DNA from: CAVQBP01 sp963710745
GTDB lineage: Bacteria > Bacteroidota > Ignavibacteria > Ignavibacteriales > Ignavibacteriaceae
Assembly (NCBI GenBank): GCA_963710745.1
Contig: CAVQBP010000028.1
Span: forward strand, 1-64,000
Direction of reading: 5' to 3'
DNA: 64,000 bases
Below are positions 16,417 to 25,038 of this stretch, piece after piece (the stretch's first letter is position 1; the number at the start of each line of letters is the position of its first letter). The notes beneath the pieces are model-generated. The model saw nothing but the letters and a program-made list of their open reading frames with translations, made no database searches and was not told the DNA's origin. The position numbers and the translations under genes were made by a program.

Positions 16417-16966
16417 TTTTTAACTCCTGTAATATTTTTGTTAATTCTTCGTACCACTCCTGCAGCGTTTTCTTCTGCTCCGGCGGATTGTATTTTAATT
16501 TTAATAATTTATTCCAGCGCTCCATACCTACCCTGCTTAAAATCATTCTGTGATATTTAAGTGATGTCGGCGGGTCGCTTGCATGTACTCCGTGCAAGTG
16601 CTCTGAAAAGGCGGTGAGACAAATACCATTCTCAAGATTAAATCTTAACCAGTAATTTCTTTTTCCTGCAATATGGTGAGACTGCAAACCAACCGGCTTA
16701 CCGGTCTTCGATGAAATTTGAGCCGGTGTGCCGGACAGCTCGGACTTATAACCGGCTTTGATTTTTATTATCTCAGACCAGACAGCCTCAACCTGTTTCA
16801 CTGTTAACTTTTTAACCTTCGCTTTGTTATTTTTTTTCGACTTAATTTTCTGCTCCAAAGATTTCTCTCTGCGTTTTTTCAGACTCTCAAGGTATTTTTC
16901 TTCCCTCATAATGTCACACTTTCTCGGAATGTGCGGAAATAAGTTTTTCTTAGGTATCTTCACCAT
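16346..16966 (-). CDS. NinG/Rap-like HNH-type recombination protein
   Basis: The 206-residue protein starts with a very basic helical region (about 20-60, SLKKRREKSLEQKIKSKKNN) and then an HNH-like core: GLQSHHIAGKRNYWLRFNLE, NGICLTAFSEHLHGVHASDP. This arrangement (HH, then N-G, then H-x-x-x-H) is that of lambda NinG-type proteins, Zn-binding nucleases or recombination factors that act on branched DNA. Its start overlaps the DnaB stop as TAATG. The last 23 codons overlap the next gene and may be spurious. Confidence 0.7.
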   Translation of the reverse strand: MVKIPKKNLFPHIPRKCDIMREEKYLESLKKRREKSLEQKIKSKKNNKAKVKKLTVKQVEAVWSEIIKIKAGYKSELSGTPAQISSKTGKPVGLQSHHIAGKRNYWLRFNLENGICLTAFSEHLHGVHASDPPTSLKYHRMILSRVGMERWNKLLKLKYNPPEQKKTLQEWYEELTKILQELKNGQTSYNKYNGQEADGRPRQKSA

Positions 16967-18354
16967 TAAATCACGTTCTCTGTTTGTGCATATTCTCTAT
17001 CAATTTCGTAAGGATTAACATCATAGTGCGCAAGGTTCTCGAAGCGAGTATATTCTTTCATGTATGCCAGCTGGACTTCTCCCGTGCCGCCGTTCCGATG
17101 TTTTCCGATAATTACCTCTGCAACACCTTCCAGGTTATTCCCTTCTGCATCGTATGTAATTCCGTAAAACTCGGGCCGGTGTAAAAACAAGACAACGTCA
17201 CTATCCTGTTCCAGAGAACCCGACTCTCTTAAGTCTGATAACTGCGGTTTTTTATCGTTTCTCATTTCAACTGCTCTGTTAAGCTGTGCTAAGGCGATAA
17301 TCGGAATGTTAAGCTCTTTTGCCAAAGCCTTTAAAGAACTGGATATATGAGAAACTTCACGTTCCCTGTTTTCTCCTCTATGTGCGCTTCTCATTAGCTG
17401 TATGTAGTCAATGATAATCATCCCGATATTATGCTCTGTCTTTAACCTGCGGGCTTTTGCCCGAATTTCCAGGACTGTTTGAGCCGGTGTGTCGTCTACA
17501 TAAATATCTGCGCCTGATATTTTAACAGCTCCGTGCATCAAACGTGAACCGTCTTCCTTTGGAAGCTTGCCGGTTCTTACAAGCTGCGCTGAAACTCTCG
17601 CCTCTGAACAAATCATTCTCATAGTTAACTGAAGCGTTGACATTTCAAGACTGAATATTCCAACAGGAATATTAAAGTCTAAGGCTGCGTTTCGAGCAAG
17701 CGTCAAAGCAAAGGCAGTCTTACCGATGCTCGGTCTTGCTGCCAATATGATAAAATCGGTTTTTTGAAGGCCGCCTAAAATATTATCCAGTTCATAAAAT
17801 CCTGTCGGCACTGCAAACTTTTTATCTTTTTTAGCGTGAATGGTCTCGATATAATCCAGTGCGTCTTTGACAGCTTTGTCCATTCCTATAAAAGATTTTT
17901 TAAGATGGGTCTCTGTTATATCAAATATTTTTTGTTCTGCGGTATCCAGGATATCAAATGCGTCCTTCGTTCCATCATAAGCGCTCTCGGCTATTTCAAT
18001 GGAGTTGTCTATCAACTGTCTTAAGATTTCTTTCTCAAGCAGTATCTTTGCATGATACTCGATGTTGGCAGCGCTCGATATGTTTTGAGATAATCGACTT
18101 AAGTATAAAGCTCCGCCTATTTCGTCTAACTGTTCCCTCTTTTTAATTTCATCATACATTGTCACAGTATCGACCGGCTCACCCTCGCTAAATAAGTGAG
18201 TCATAGCTCTGAAAATAATCTGGTGCTTTTTATCTGAAAAACTTCCGGCAGTCAATAACTCAATAGCTTTCGGGACGGCCTCACTGTCAATCATCATAGC
18301 GCCGAGTACCGATGCCTCGATTTCCGGCGCTTCCGGTTTCCGTCTCTGCTTCAT
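16966..18354 (-). CDS. dnaB: Replicative DNA helicase DnaB
   Basis: The 462-residue protein has the full DnaB layout: N-terminal domain (EIEASVLGAMMIDSEAVPKA), linker helix, then a RecA-like domain with Walker A ARPSIGKT (about 206-213), a GIFSLEMS strand, Walker B IGMIIIDYIQLM, and the LKALAKELNIPIIALAQLNR segment with arginine-finger region. The hexamer unwinds DNA at the fork. A phage copy suggests self-directed replication, together with SSB and the organiser upstream. It starts 3 bases after the MazG-like stop. Length is normal for the family (about 450). Confidence 0.95.
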   Translation of the reverse strand: MKQRRKPEAPEIEASVLGAMMIDSEAVPKAIELLTAGSFSDKKHQIIFRAMTHLFSEGEPVDTVTMYDEIKKREQLDEIGGALYLSRLSQNISSAANIEYHAKILLEKEILRQLIDNSIEIAESAYDGTKDAFDILDTAEQKIFDITETHLKKSFIGMDKAVKDALDYIETIHAKKDKKFAVPTGFYELDNILGGLQKTDFIILAARPSIGKTAFALTLARNAALDFNIPVGIFSLEMSTLQLTMRMICSEARVSAQLVRTGKLPKEDGSRLMHGAVKISGADIYVDDTPAQTVLEIRAKARRLKTEHNIGMIIIDYIQLMRSAHRGENREREVSHISSSLKALAKELNIPIIALAQLNRAVEMRNDKKPQLSDLRESGSLEQDSDVVLFLHRPEFYGITYDAEGNNLEGVAEVIIGKHRNGGTGEVQLAYMKEYTRFENLAHYDVNPYEIDREYAQTENVI

Positions 18355-18356
18355 TT

Positions 18357-19043
18357 TTAATATTCCTTCCCGTGTTTATAAGAACGCATTGAGTTGTATT
18401 TCATTTTTAGGTCGATATAAACACCAAGGGGTATATTCTGTAAACCTGCGATACTGAAAATATCGCCGAATGCTCTCGTGAAGTTTTGCTGTAGTTCGAT
18501 AAATAAATTAGACTGGTGTATTTTGGCAACGTCTTTTGTCAGGATAAATAAACGCTCGGATACCTTTAACTCCCTGTAAAGGCTTCTGTTTGCCTGAAAC
18601 TTTCTGCCTGTTAACATGTATATTTTTTTGTAAGCTGCTAAATCAGCAAGCCGGATAAAAATATCAGCAAGCTCGTCCTCGTAAGAGTTTTTAATATAAC
18701 TTTCGAACATCTCCATCCAGGCTTCATCACTAACATTTGGCTGTTGCACACCTTGATTAAAAGTATCCAGAATAGCATGATTATTACACCTGTCGGCTTC
18801 CAGTGCTTCTCCGATTTCAGAAATGATAAGCATAAGCTTTTCCATTAAAGAGAAACTACCTTCATAGAATCCTTTTTCAAGTGCGTTTTTGTGGCACGCT
18901 AATATTAACTCGTTAAAAGTATTAACTTTGTTTTCTCCGAAAAATTCATACGGTGACTTGTCCTCGATATAAGCTCCTGTCAACTCTTTTCCTTGTAATC
19001 CTGCGCTGTGTTTTGCGGGGTCTAATGTTATATTTATGCTCAT
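18357..19043 (-). CDS. MazG-like all-alpha NTP pyrophosphohydrolase
   Basis: The 228-residue protein has the metal-binding pattern of the all-alpha NTP-PPase fold: EKLMLIISEIGEALEADR (E-x-x-E) and, after an insertion, YEDELADIFIRLADLAAY (E-x-x-D). Enzymes of this kind cleave nucleoside triphosphates, house-cleaning or altering the alarmone/nucleotide pool during phage growth. The N-terminal (MSINITLDPAKHSAGLQGKE) and C-terminal extensions are not part of the core fold. Four-base overlap with the upstream gene indicates one operon with dnaB. Confidence 0.75.
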   Translation of the reverse strand: MSINITLDPAKHSAGLQGKELTGAYIEDKSPYEFFGENKVNTFNELILACHKNALEKGFYEGSFSLMEKLMLIISEIGEALEADRCNNHAILDTFNQGVQQPNVSDEAWMEMFESYIKNSYEDELADIFIRLADLAAYKKIYMLTGRKFQANRSLYRELKVSERLFILTKDVAKIHQSNLFIELQQNFTRAFGDIFSIAGLQNIPLGVYIDLKMKYNSMRSYKHGKEY

Positions 19044-19222
19044 TGTTCGTTTGACTCCTTTATGATTTTAAGAATTTCTTCGTCCTTTTTTTTTGAAAGC
19101 TCGGTCTTAATAATTTCCCAAGCGTTCAACATAATTCGTATTGCAGTTGGTGTTTTTTCAGGGAACGCTTTTTCAAGCGCTCCCTGAATCAGACCAACTT
19201 TATATTTCTTAATCCGACTCAT
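19040..19222 (-). CDS. Small basic phage protein (60 aa)
   Basis: The 60-residue, Lys-rich helical protein reads MSRIKKYKVGLIQGALEKAF and ends ILKIIKESNEQ. Both ends overlap their neighbours by 4 bases (ATGA), so it is part of the replication operon. No family recognised; the basic character would allow nucleic-acid contact but nothing more can be said. Confidence 0.7.
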   Translation of the reverse strand: MSRIKKYKVGLIQGALEKAFPEKTPTAIRIMLNAWEIIKTELSKKKDEEILKIIKESNEQ

Positions 19223-19608
19223 TGCAAATGTTCCTCAACATAGCTTTTAATATCTTCCCATCTTTCAGTATCAACCTGCTCAATCAAAGGGTGTTTATTA
19301 ATAATGCTATAGGCTGCTAACAATAAATCTTCGGTTGTGTCCATCTTTTCCATTTTCTCCTGTATTGCTTCCTTAAAACTGTTGTTCATCCAGCTCTTAA
19401 GGAATCTCAACTCTGTTAACGCCCTGGTCAATGAATGTAAAGCTCTTTGTCTCCATTCGTGATACTCGTATGTGCTTAACCGTCTTCCATTTTTATCGGT
19501 TCTATTCTTACATGACAAATCCAAAATAATTTTATTGTGAATCTGCTGTAAAGCCTCGATTCTTTTCTTAGCTTCTTCAGGGTTTTGAGGGGTTTTGAAT
19601 ACCTGCAT
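19219..19608 (-). CDS. Phage protein of unknown function (129 aa)
   Basis: An all-helical 129-residue protein (MQVFKTPQNPEEAKKRIEAL) with a conserved-looking YEYHEWRQRALHSLTRALTE helix. The ribosome site AAAGGAGTTAAC precedes ATG. It lies between SSB and the MazG-like gene in a tightly spaced operon; a role in phage DNA metabolism is likely from context only. Confidence 0.7.
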   Translation of the reverse strand: MQVFKTPQNPEEAKKRIEALQQIHNKIILDLSCKNRTDKNGRRLSTYEYHEWRQRALHSLTRALTELRFLKSWMNNSFKEAIQEKMEKMDTTEDLLLAAYSIINKHPLIEQVDTERWEDIKSYVEEHLQ

Positions 19609-19628
19609 TATATTGTTAACTCCTTTGG

Positions 19629-20030
19629 TTAAAATGGTAAATCTTCATTGTCGTCCGTTGATTCTTCATAAACACCGTCCTGGTTGCCTTCCGACGCATC
19701 TTTTTTAGTGATGAGTCTAATCCTCGACGCATTAACGACCATGCGGGATTTTTTATTTCCATCGTTCTCATTCCATTCTTCGGTTTCCAAGCTACCTTCT
19801 ACGATAACATGAGAACCTTTGTTCATGTTGTCCCGCAAGTGCTCAGACGGATTCCATTTTTTAACAGCGACCCAAGCTGTTTTATCCATCCAGTTATCAT
19901 TGGATTTATAAGACTTGTTAACGGCTACGGTAAATGTTGATACCATATTTCCGTTATCACCTACATTTCTTATTTGAGGGTCTCTTGCGAGATTTCCTTC
20001 GATTACTACGACATTTATATTAGTTGCCAT
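19629..20030 (-). CDS. ssb: Single-stranded DNA-binding protein
   Basis: The 133-residue protein is a typical bacterial-type SSB: VVVIEGNLARDPQIRNVG, VSTFTVAVNKSY, TAWVAVKKWNPSEHLRDNMN, KGSHVIVEGSLETEEW, and the acidic tail DDNEDLPF, which is the interaction tip for partner proteins. It coats single strands at the fork and helps the MGM101-like annealing protein. The ATG overlaps the upstream stop and follows CAAACAAAGGAGCAAAATC. Confidence 0.95.
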   Translation of the reverse strand: MATNINVVVIEGNLARDPQIRNVGDNGNMVSTFTVAVNKSYKSNDNWMDKTAWVAVKKWNPSEHLRDNMNKGSHVIVEGSLETEEWNENDGNKKSRMVVNASRIRLITKKDASEGNQDGVYEESTDDNEDLPF

Positions 20031-20736
20031 GATTTTGCTCCTTTGTTTGTTTGTCTGACTCCGGCTCGTATTTAATTAAGATTTCTGCCGGAATTAAGTT
20101 TGCGAAATACTCTAAGTACTTAATCTGGTTTTTAAGCTCATGAGAGGTTTTACACTCTGTCAAGATACCTTGCTCTGTTAACTCGAAATTAAGCGCATGT
20201 CTTTCCTTGTCACTTAATTTCATTATCACGAATTTTTTTCTGGCTATCTCCTGGCGCTTTGTTGCTTTGTACCTGTCTTCCATTTCCTGTATAGTCTCTG
20301 CTCTATACCTGCTAAACTCAAACTCGATAGCTTTTGCAGCCGCAAGTTTGCAAGCTTCCTTTTCCCCATCCGTTAAAGAATAGCCTTTTTCATATAACTC
20401 TAAAAACCTTTGACCTTTCTGAATCATTTTGTTAGTCCGGTCATTAAACATAACCTCAATCTCTGTTCTGGTATAAACCATTTCCGTGTTTATCCAGTTA
20501 TACCAATCAATTCGATTAAAGACATCTGCTCTTTTTAATATTTCCACCTTCTCCAAAAACTGTTCTTTAGTCCAACCCATTTTTAACATTTCCATATACC
20601 ACAATTCTGTAGTCTGTTTTGAAATGTCAATCATTTTGTAAGCTGCAAGAACTCTCACGCTGGCTAATACTAAAGCATATTCTAAGTCTGATTTGAGATA
20701 TAAATTTTCTAACTCGCCTTTGATAAAGGAAGGCAT
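20020..20736 (-). CDS. Phage helical protein of unknown function (238 aa)
   Basis: The frame is open to 20,853, but ATG at 20,736 (MPSFIKGELENLYLKSDLEY) starts just after the previous stop, behind AGAGAAGGTTAAAAAT, and is the better start. The product is almost all helical with many Glu/Lys/Arg (SRYRAETIQEMEDRYKATKR). The position between the replisome organiser and SSB suggests a replication or recombination accessory, for example a helicase loader substitute, but no Walker motif is present. Unrecognised family. Confidence 0.7.
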   Translation of the reverse strand: MPSFIKGELENLYLKSDLEYALVLASVRVLAAYKMIDISKQTTELWYMEMLKMGWTKEQFLEKVEILKRADVFNRIDWYNWINTEMVYTRTEIEVMFNDRTNKMIQKGQRFLELYEKGYSLTDGEKEACKLAAAKAIEFEFSRYRAETIQEMEDRYKATKRQEIARKKFVIMKLSDKERHALNFELTEQGILTECKTSHELKNQIKYLEYFANLIPAEILIKYEPESDKQTKEQNHGN

Positions 20737-20740
20737 ATTT

Positions 20741-21590
20741 TTAACCTTCTCTGTTATAGATCTGTTTGAGATATTCTGCAAGCTCCTCTGGATCGGTTTC
20801 TCCCTTAGCAAGTTTTTTGTAACCTGTGTTACTGCCGTTTCCATGTTTAACATAGTTCTTTGACTCCATTTTTAATTTTAACTGGTCATACTTCTCTCTG
20901 AATTTTTTTGTAGAGAGAATATTATTCTGCCAAAAAGAATCCGACTGCGAAAACTCCAAAATCTTCACTGCTTCTTTTAAATCCCGCCTGTCAACCCGTA
21001 AAAGCAAATCAATGTATGAAGCCCAAGTTTGATAATTCGGTTCTTTATGATTAGGATTGCGCTCAACGATTAGCTCATACAGATATTTTGACATTCTAAA
21101 CTCAATACTATTCTCGTCAAATTTTTTCTTCTTGGCTTCGTTGCCATCTGCAAGATGCAACATATCAGTATTCTTAACATTCTTTACATTCTTAACATTC
21201 TTGTTTGTGTCCGTTTTGGTGTCCTTTTGTTGTCCGCTTTGGTGTGTATCTTGTTGTCCGCTTTCCTGGTACTGCTCCCACTTAAGTATTGTAATTAAAG
21301 TAGTTACGTTGTCCGTTTTGGTGAGTATCATATCCCTGATTTTCAAGTAGTTGTAAAAACCGTTTGACAGTCTTTCTATCCCACTTCCAGCGTCTCGCCA
21401 AAGTTAATTGAGACCGGCATAATTGACCCACTTCGATGTTTACCTCAACACCTCTTATAAAAGCCGTTTGCTCACTATGGGCTGCTAGTAAAAGCAGGTC
21501 AATCCATGCCTGCATCTTGGTAAATTTCTCAGAAAAGTAGAACTCGTTTTCCTCAATCTGCCTATGTATTTTAACCCAACCTTGCTTCAT
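20741..21590 (-). pseudogene. Replisome organiser-like protein, one frameshift
   Basis: Two frames make one protein. The first starts MKQGWVKIHRQIEENEFYFS (ATG at 21,590), passes SQLTLARRWKWDRKTVKRFL and breaks near 21,331, where GGATATGATA holds one extra base. The other frame continues MILTKTDNVTTLITILKWEQ and ends at 20,741 after a helical DnaD-like region. This is the classic phage replication-initiation layout: winged helix, V-T-x-L-I-T-I-x-x-W strand, low-complexity linker (KNVKNVKNVKN) and C-terminal domain. It would load DnaB at the phage origin. Confidence 0.75.
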
Positions 21591-21591
21591 A

Positions 21592-21789
21592 TTAGCTTGC
21601 TTCCTTAGCCAGAGTATACACCGCAAAGTCACCCTTATGTTCTGTAGAATGAATATCCATTCCGTGCCTTTTCTTAAGATTATAGATAACGCCGCTTAAC
21701 CTTGTCTCGTTGTAAAGTTTGTACGCTTCCCACGTTGTTATCGGCTTACCATTCTCAAGATGTCTTTTTACCAATTCCGTTTTGTTCAT
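21592..21789 (-). CDS. Small winged-helix protein
   Basis: The 65-residue protein (MNKTELVKRHLENGKPITTW) continues EAYKLYNETRLSGVIYNLKK, a helix-turn-helix with recognition helix, then a beta wing (KGDFAVYTLA). This is the short phage HTH type found next to replication genes. It ends two bases before the replisome-organiser ATG. It could be a regulator or replication accessory. Confidence 0.75.
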   Translation of the reverse strand: MNKTELVKRHLENGKPITTWEAYKLYNETRLSGVIYNLKKRHGMDIHSTEHKGDFAVYTLAKEAS

Positions 21790-21805
21790 TTGCCGCTCCT
21801 GATTC

Positions 21806-23002
21806 TTACAGTGATAATTCTACGCCTTTGATATTCGGTTTGTGGTCTCTGATGCCTAAAGTCTCTAATTTTTTACAATAAAAGTCCGTGTAAATCTGTT
21901 TTTCAGTGTAGTCCTTTATGTCGTCAATAAGCTTCTCGATTGACTTCCAGTCTCCACGCTCAAACATTTTAACAGTGAGTGATTTAATGGTTTCGGTTAA
22001 AGCATTGAACTGGTCTTTTTTTACTTTATCAACGATGTCTTCGAATGTTGCTTCTTCGATGTCTCCGTTATTTTTAGATGCTTCCTTTTCAGCCTTATTT
22101 TTTTCAATGCTTTCTCTGGTTTTTGTAAACTCACCTTTAAGTTTTTCGAATTGCTTTGCGTTGGTCTTTTGAACTCGATTGTAAAGTATTCTCAAATCGT
22201 TCATACCATTGTCTGTTTTTGCCAATCTTTTCAATTCATCCTTAACAGCTTTGTCGGTCATTGGTTTCTGAGCGGTTAAGTTTTCATTATCAGATTTATT
22301 TTTGTCTGTGACTTTCGTATTTGAGTTCTGCGGGCTTTTATTATTATTAGAAGTAGTTTTGTTAAAATTACCTGGCTTATTTGGTGAATCGGGAACAATA
22401 CCTTTTTCATTCCAATACGGTTGACTGTCGATTCGTCTCCATTGCACTACTGTTTTCTTCTGTTTATTCTTTTCGATTTCAACGAAGACCTTAACGCCAT
22501 ATTTCTGAATCCACTCCCTGACGAAATTAGGCTGCCAAAGTTCTTTAAAGATTCCTAAATCCTTACAGTTCCTACCAAGACAATCAGACTTAGCGCCTTC
22601 GTATGCGCTTCCCCAACTTTGCAGAGGATTGGTCTCGTGATATTCCTGCTCTCCAACAGCACGTGAAACAAAACAGCTCCGAATAAATAAAGAACCGTCA
22701 AAGTATAATTTGTTTTTTGCCGCGTCTTTTGTAACTGCGTGCTGAATCAAAGCCCACTGGCCACGACCAAAAGCTTTATTTAATTTGTCTCTCCAATAGA
22801 CTTGAGGGGGGTATATCAGACCGTCCGGCCTGATTTCAATATCGATTTCGTTAATAGGTTCGTCTAAAATTTTAGCTTCTTCCTCCGTAATTTTCAGCAT
22901 TGAGGCATTGTGATAATACTGCACAGCACTGTTGTTTTCGTCAACAACGGCTAAGGCGCTCACCCTTCCGTTGGACGGTTTTGTTAAAGCCTGCTCGTTC
23001 AT
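21806..23002 (-). CDS. MGM101/Rad52-type single-strand annealing recombinase
   Basis: Residues about 40-175 of this 398-residue protein match the core of yeast mitochondrial Mgm101: ILDEPINEIDIEIRPDGLIY, YWRDKLNKAFGRGQWALIQH, FIRSCFVSRAVGEQEYH, SAYEGAKSDCLGRNCKDLGI, FKELWQPNFVREWIQKYG. Proteins of this family form rings and anneal complementary strands in phage recombination. The C-terminal half is low-complexity (Asn/Ser/Lys rich, about 205-250) followed by helices. The start overlaps the Gp157-like stop as ATGA behind GGAGCAAAA. The neighbours SSB and Gp157 fit a recombination module. Confidence 0.85.
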   Translation of the reverse strand: MNEQALTKPSNGRVSALAVVDENNSAVQYYHNASMLKITEEEAKILDEPINEIDIEIRPDGLIYPPQVYWRDKLNKAFGRGQWALIQHAVTKDAAKNKLYFDGSLFIRSCFVSRAVGEQEYHETNPLQSWGSAYEGAKSDCLGRNCKDLGIFKELWQPNFVREWIQKYGVKVFVEIEKNKQKKTVVQWRRIDSQPYWNEKGIVPDSPNKPGNFNKTTSNNNKSPQNSNTKVTDKNKSDNENLTAQKPMTDKAVKDELKRLAKTDNGMNDLRILYNRVQKTNAKQFEKLKGEFTKTRESIEKNKAEKEASKNNGDIEEATFEDIVDKVKKDQFNALTETIKSLTVKMFERGDWKSIEKLIDDIKDYTEKQIYTDFYCKKLETLGIRDHKPNIKGVELSL

Positions 23003-23634
23003 TTTTGCTCCTTTGTTTGTTTTTTGATTTCACTGAGTCCGAGAAAACTTACGTTGTATTTCCATTCTTCCCCGACTCCTTCGGTGTTAACATTTATTTT
23101 GCTCTCGTCAACAACGATTTTTTGTAGCTCTGAGTATTTATTCAGAAATTTATAAAGTTCGCTTTTATGGTCTTTGAAAATTTCCTGCAGCTTATCAAAT
23201 GGAATAGTAATCGTTAGGATTGCGTTCTTATATTCGTCGGGCACTTTCTCCGCATCGTAAATTAAGACCTTCTTCGAAATATCTTTTATCTTAACTACCT
23301 CACCGGCTAAAACTTTCGAAGCATAATTTTTTCCTTTCGGATTATTATGAGTACCGTATTGTCTGACCGGTGCTGCTAACCATTTTTTTAATCCGTCAAG
23401 TTCCTGCTGTTCTGATTTAATCTGCCTGGTTACATTATCACGGATTCTTTTTAATCCACTGATTTTTGATTCCTGCAGGACTACATGAAAACCTACATTA
23501 TCGATTTTCTGCAAGACTAACGTCTCAGCTTCTCTTAATTGAATAGAAAGTTCCGGTGTGATTTCCCCTTCGTTGTCCCTGATAGCTTGGAGCACGTTTT
23601 CGAACTCGAAGCTAAGTTGCATTAAATTTGCCAT
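22999..23634 (-). CDS. Siphovirus Gp157-like protein
   Basis: The 211-residue protein begins MANLMQLSFEFENVLQAIRD and has the long helical hairpin of this family: EITPELSIQLREAETLVLQK, then KISGLKRIRDNVTRQIKSEQ and QQELDGLKKWLAAPVRQYG. Gp157 proteins are common in the early recombination region of siphoviruses and were linked to phage resistance in Streptococcus thermophilus; the biochemical role is unclear. Its stop overlaps the recombinase start by 4 bases. Confidence 0.75.
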   Translation of the reverse strand: MANLMQLSFEFENVLQAIRDNEGEITPELSIQLREAETLVLQKIDNVGFHVVLQESKISGLKRIRDNVTRQIKSEQQELDGLKKWLAAPVRQYGTHNNPKGKNYASKVLAGEVVKIKDISKKVLIYDAEKVPDEYKNAILTITIPFDKLQEIFKDHKSELYKFLNKYSELQKIVVDESKINVNTEGVGEEWKYNVSFLGLSEIKKQTKEQK

Positions 23635-23638
23635 TTTT

Positions 23639-23905
23639 TTATATTCCTTTCGCTCGTTTGTTCGTTTGTTTGTTTAACGAATAAATGTGAGGACGTGGGT
23701 TGCTCGCCTGCGTCCTCGTTTTATATGCCTCATGTTCGTTGTACAGCTTGTCAAACCTTAACCCGTTATCTATACGCTCTCTTATTATCTGGTTTCTGAG
23801 AGCTTTGATTTTCATACGGCTGTTAAGGTAATCGGCTGCAATGCCGAACACGATTCCTATTAAAAAACCGCCTGCGACTAAGCACAGTTTCGAAATTATA
23901 TCCAT
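23639..23905 (-). CDS. Small membrane-anchored phage protein (88 aa)
   Basis: One N-terminal membrane segment (LCLVAGGFLIGIVFGIAADY, about 7-26) is followed by a basic, polar tail (RMKIKALRNQIIRERIDNGL). It ends 5 bases before the Gp157-like ATG region. The layout recalls small Rz-like or superinfection-exclusion proteins, but its early-operon place argues against lysis. Function unknown. Confidence 0.65.
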   Translation of the reverse strand: MDIISKLCLVAGGFLIGIVFGIAADYLNSRMKIKALRNQIIRERIDNGLRFDKLYNEHEAYKTRTQASNPRPHIYSLNKQTNKRAKGI

Positions 23906-23940
23906 TTATACCTCCTCTGTTATTTTTAGTTGAGAATTTC

Positions 23941-24237
23941 TTATGCGCTCCTTCTTCTGACCAACCGCTCTCCCATGCTGACCGGTTCGTATATCCTATT
24001 ATCCTGATATTCTTTTATATGTGCGGGTGTGAACTTGTAAATTTCTTTTCCGTCCTCGTCAAAATCGACTAAGGCTTGAATCTCTCCGGCTTTTACCAGA
24101 CTTTTAATTGTTTCGGCTCTCTTATGTAATAGCCTCGATGTTTTATGAAGCGATAATTCTTCTAAGTTATTTACCTGTTGAGTGGCTAAAATTATCTTAA
24201 TTTCTCTCAATTCTTCCAATATTCTATCATTATTCAC
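23941..24237 (-). CDS. Excisionase/MerR-like small DNA-binding protein
   Basis: The first gene of the leftward operon, divergent from the repressor. The 98-residue protein has a coiled N-terminus (MNNDRILEELREIKIILATQ) and a helix-turn-helix of the Xis/MerR type: LHKTSRLLHKRAETIKSLVK then a wing GEIQALVDFDEDGKEIYKF and AHIKEYQ. This is the usual shape of phage excisionases and small repressors. It may control excision or oppose the repressor. Confidence 0.65.
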   Translation of the reverse strand: MNNDRILEELREIKIILATQQVNNLEELSLHKTSRLLHKRAETIKSLVKAGEIQALVDFDEDGKEIYKFTPAHIKEYQDNRIYEPVSMGERLVRRRSA

Positions 24238-24423
24238 TTGATTTTCTCTCTAAACTTCTTAAATTTAATACGGTAATTGGGACAAATAGTTCTCGATATT
24301 CTCATATTTAATTGTAAAAATAATGAGAGGTTTAGAGAATGTCAATAATAGCACTAAAAAAAGCAAATTATTTTTTATATAAATAAAGAGGAGTTGAGAA
24401 TTTAGAGATTCTCAAAAAAGTAT
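24238..24423. promoter_or_regulatory. Divergent early control region with repeated GAGA operator half-sites
   Basis: The 186 bases between the leftward operon and the repressor hold repeated TTTAGAGA/TCTCTAAA and TTCTC/GAGAA words (near 24,247, 24,292, 24,299 and 24,326). The best site is a perfect palindrome, TTGAGAAT-ttagag-ATTCTCAA, at 24,394-24,415, ending 8 bases before the repressor ATG. These are likely repressor operators for both directions. I could not assign -35/-10 pairs with confidence. Confidence 0.65.
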
Positions 24424-25038
24424 ATGGAGACATGGAGGGAACTAATCACCGCACTAATGCGTGATTTTCGAAAATCTTCACTCGACCTGGAAAATGAGAC
24501 AGGCATACCAAATTCTATAATTTCAAATTTGAAAACCGGAAAGACAAAACATCCGCAGCAAAAAACTATTCAAAAGCTTGAAGATGCTCTTGGCATTGTG
24601 ATTGAGGATAACGGCCGAAACCAATTACGGTATTACAGAAAATCCGATAAAAATGACGTAAAGGGTTCGGTTAAGCTGGAAGCCTACCCCGTATCAACCA
24701 AACTAATATCAGGAGAAGAAATAATGCGCATTGATAATGCGGAAGTGGCTTATTTTGAATACTCAAAGCCGAAAGAGTCATGCTATGTCTACATATCACA
24801 AGTCAACGTATTGCACGGATTGATAAATGAAGGGGATAAACTTTTAATAGACACAACGGCTGTTCTTAGAAATGGAAATGTAGCAGCCTGCGTTCTCAAA
24901 AATGAAACATTTAAGATAGGTCGTTATACTGAACTTGAAGACAGTATCGTACTTATTTCAGAGGAAACACCAGAGGTAATAAAACGCAGTGATATATTTT
25001 TTATATATAAAGTTTCTGCGATACACAAACCACTATAA
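24424..25038 (+). CDS. CI-like phage repressor with S24/LexA-fold C-terminus, catalytic Ser apparently missing
   Basis: The 204-residue protein has an N-terminal helix-turn-helix (LDLENETGIPNSIISNLKTG, about 20-39) and a LexA/CI-like C-terminal domain (INEGDKLLIDTTAVLRNGNV and FKIGRYTELEDSIVLISEE). Where active family members have G-D-S-M, this protein reads QVNVLHGLINEGD, so the nucleophilic Ser seems absent, while a Lys (TFKIG) is present. If so it could not cleave itself in response to RecA. It sits just downstream of a perfect palindrome, which suggests autoregulation. Confidence 0.75.
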   Translation: METWRELITALMRDFRKSSLDLENETGIPNSIISNLKTGKTKHPQQKTIQKLEDALGIVIEDNGRNQLRYYRKSDKNDVKGSVKLEAYPVSTKLISGEEIMRIDNAEVAYFEYSKPKESCYVYISQVNVLHGLINEGDKLLIDTTAVLRNGNVAACVLKNETFKIGRYTELEDSIVLISEETPEVIKRSDIFFIYKVSAIHKPL

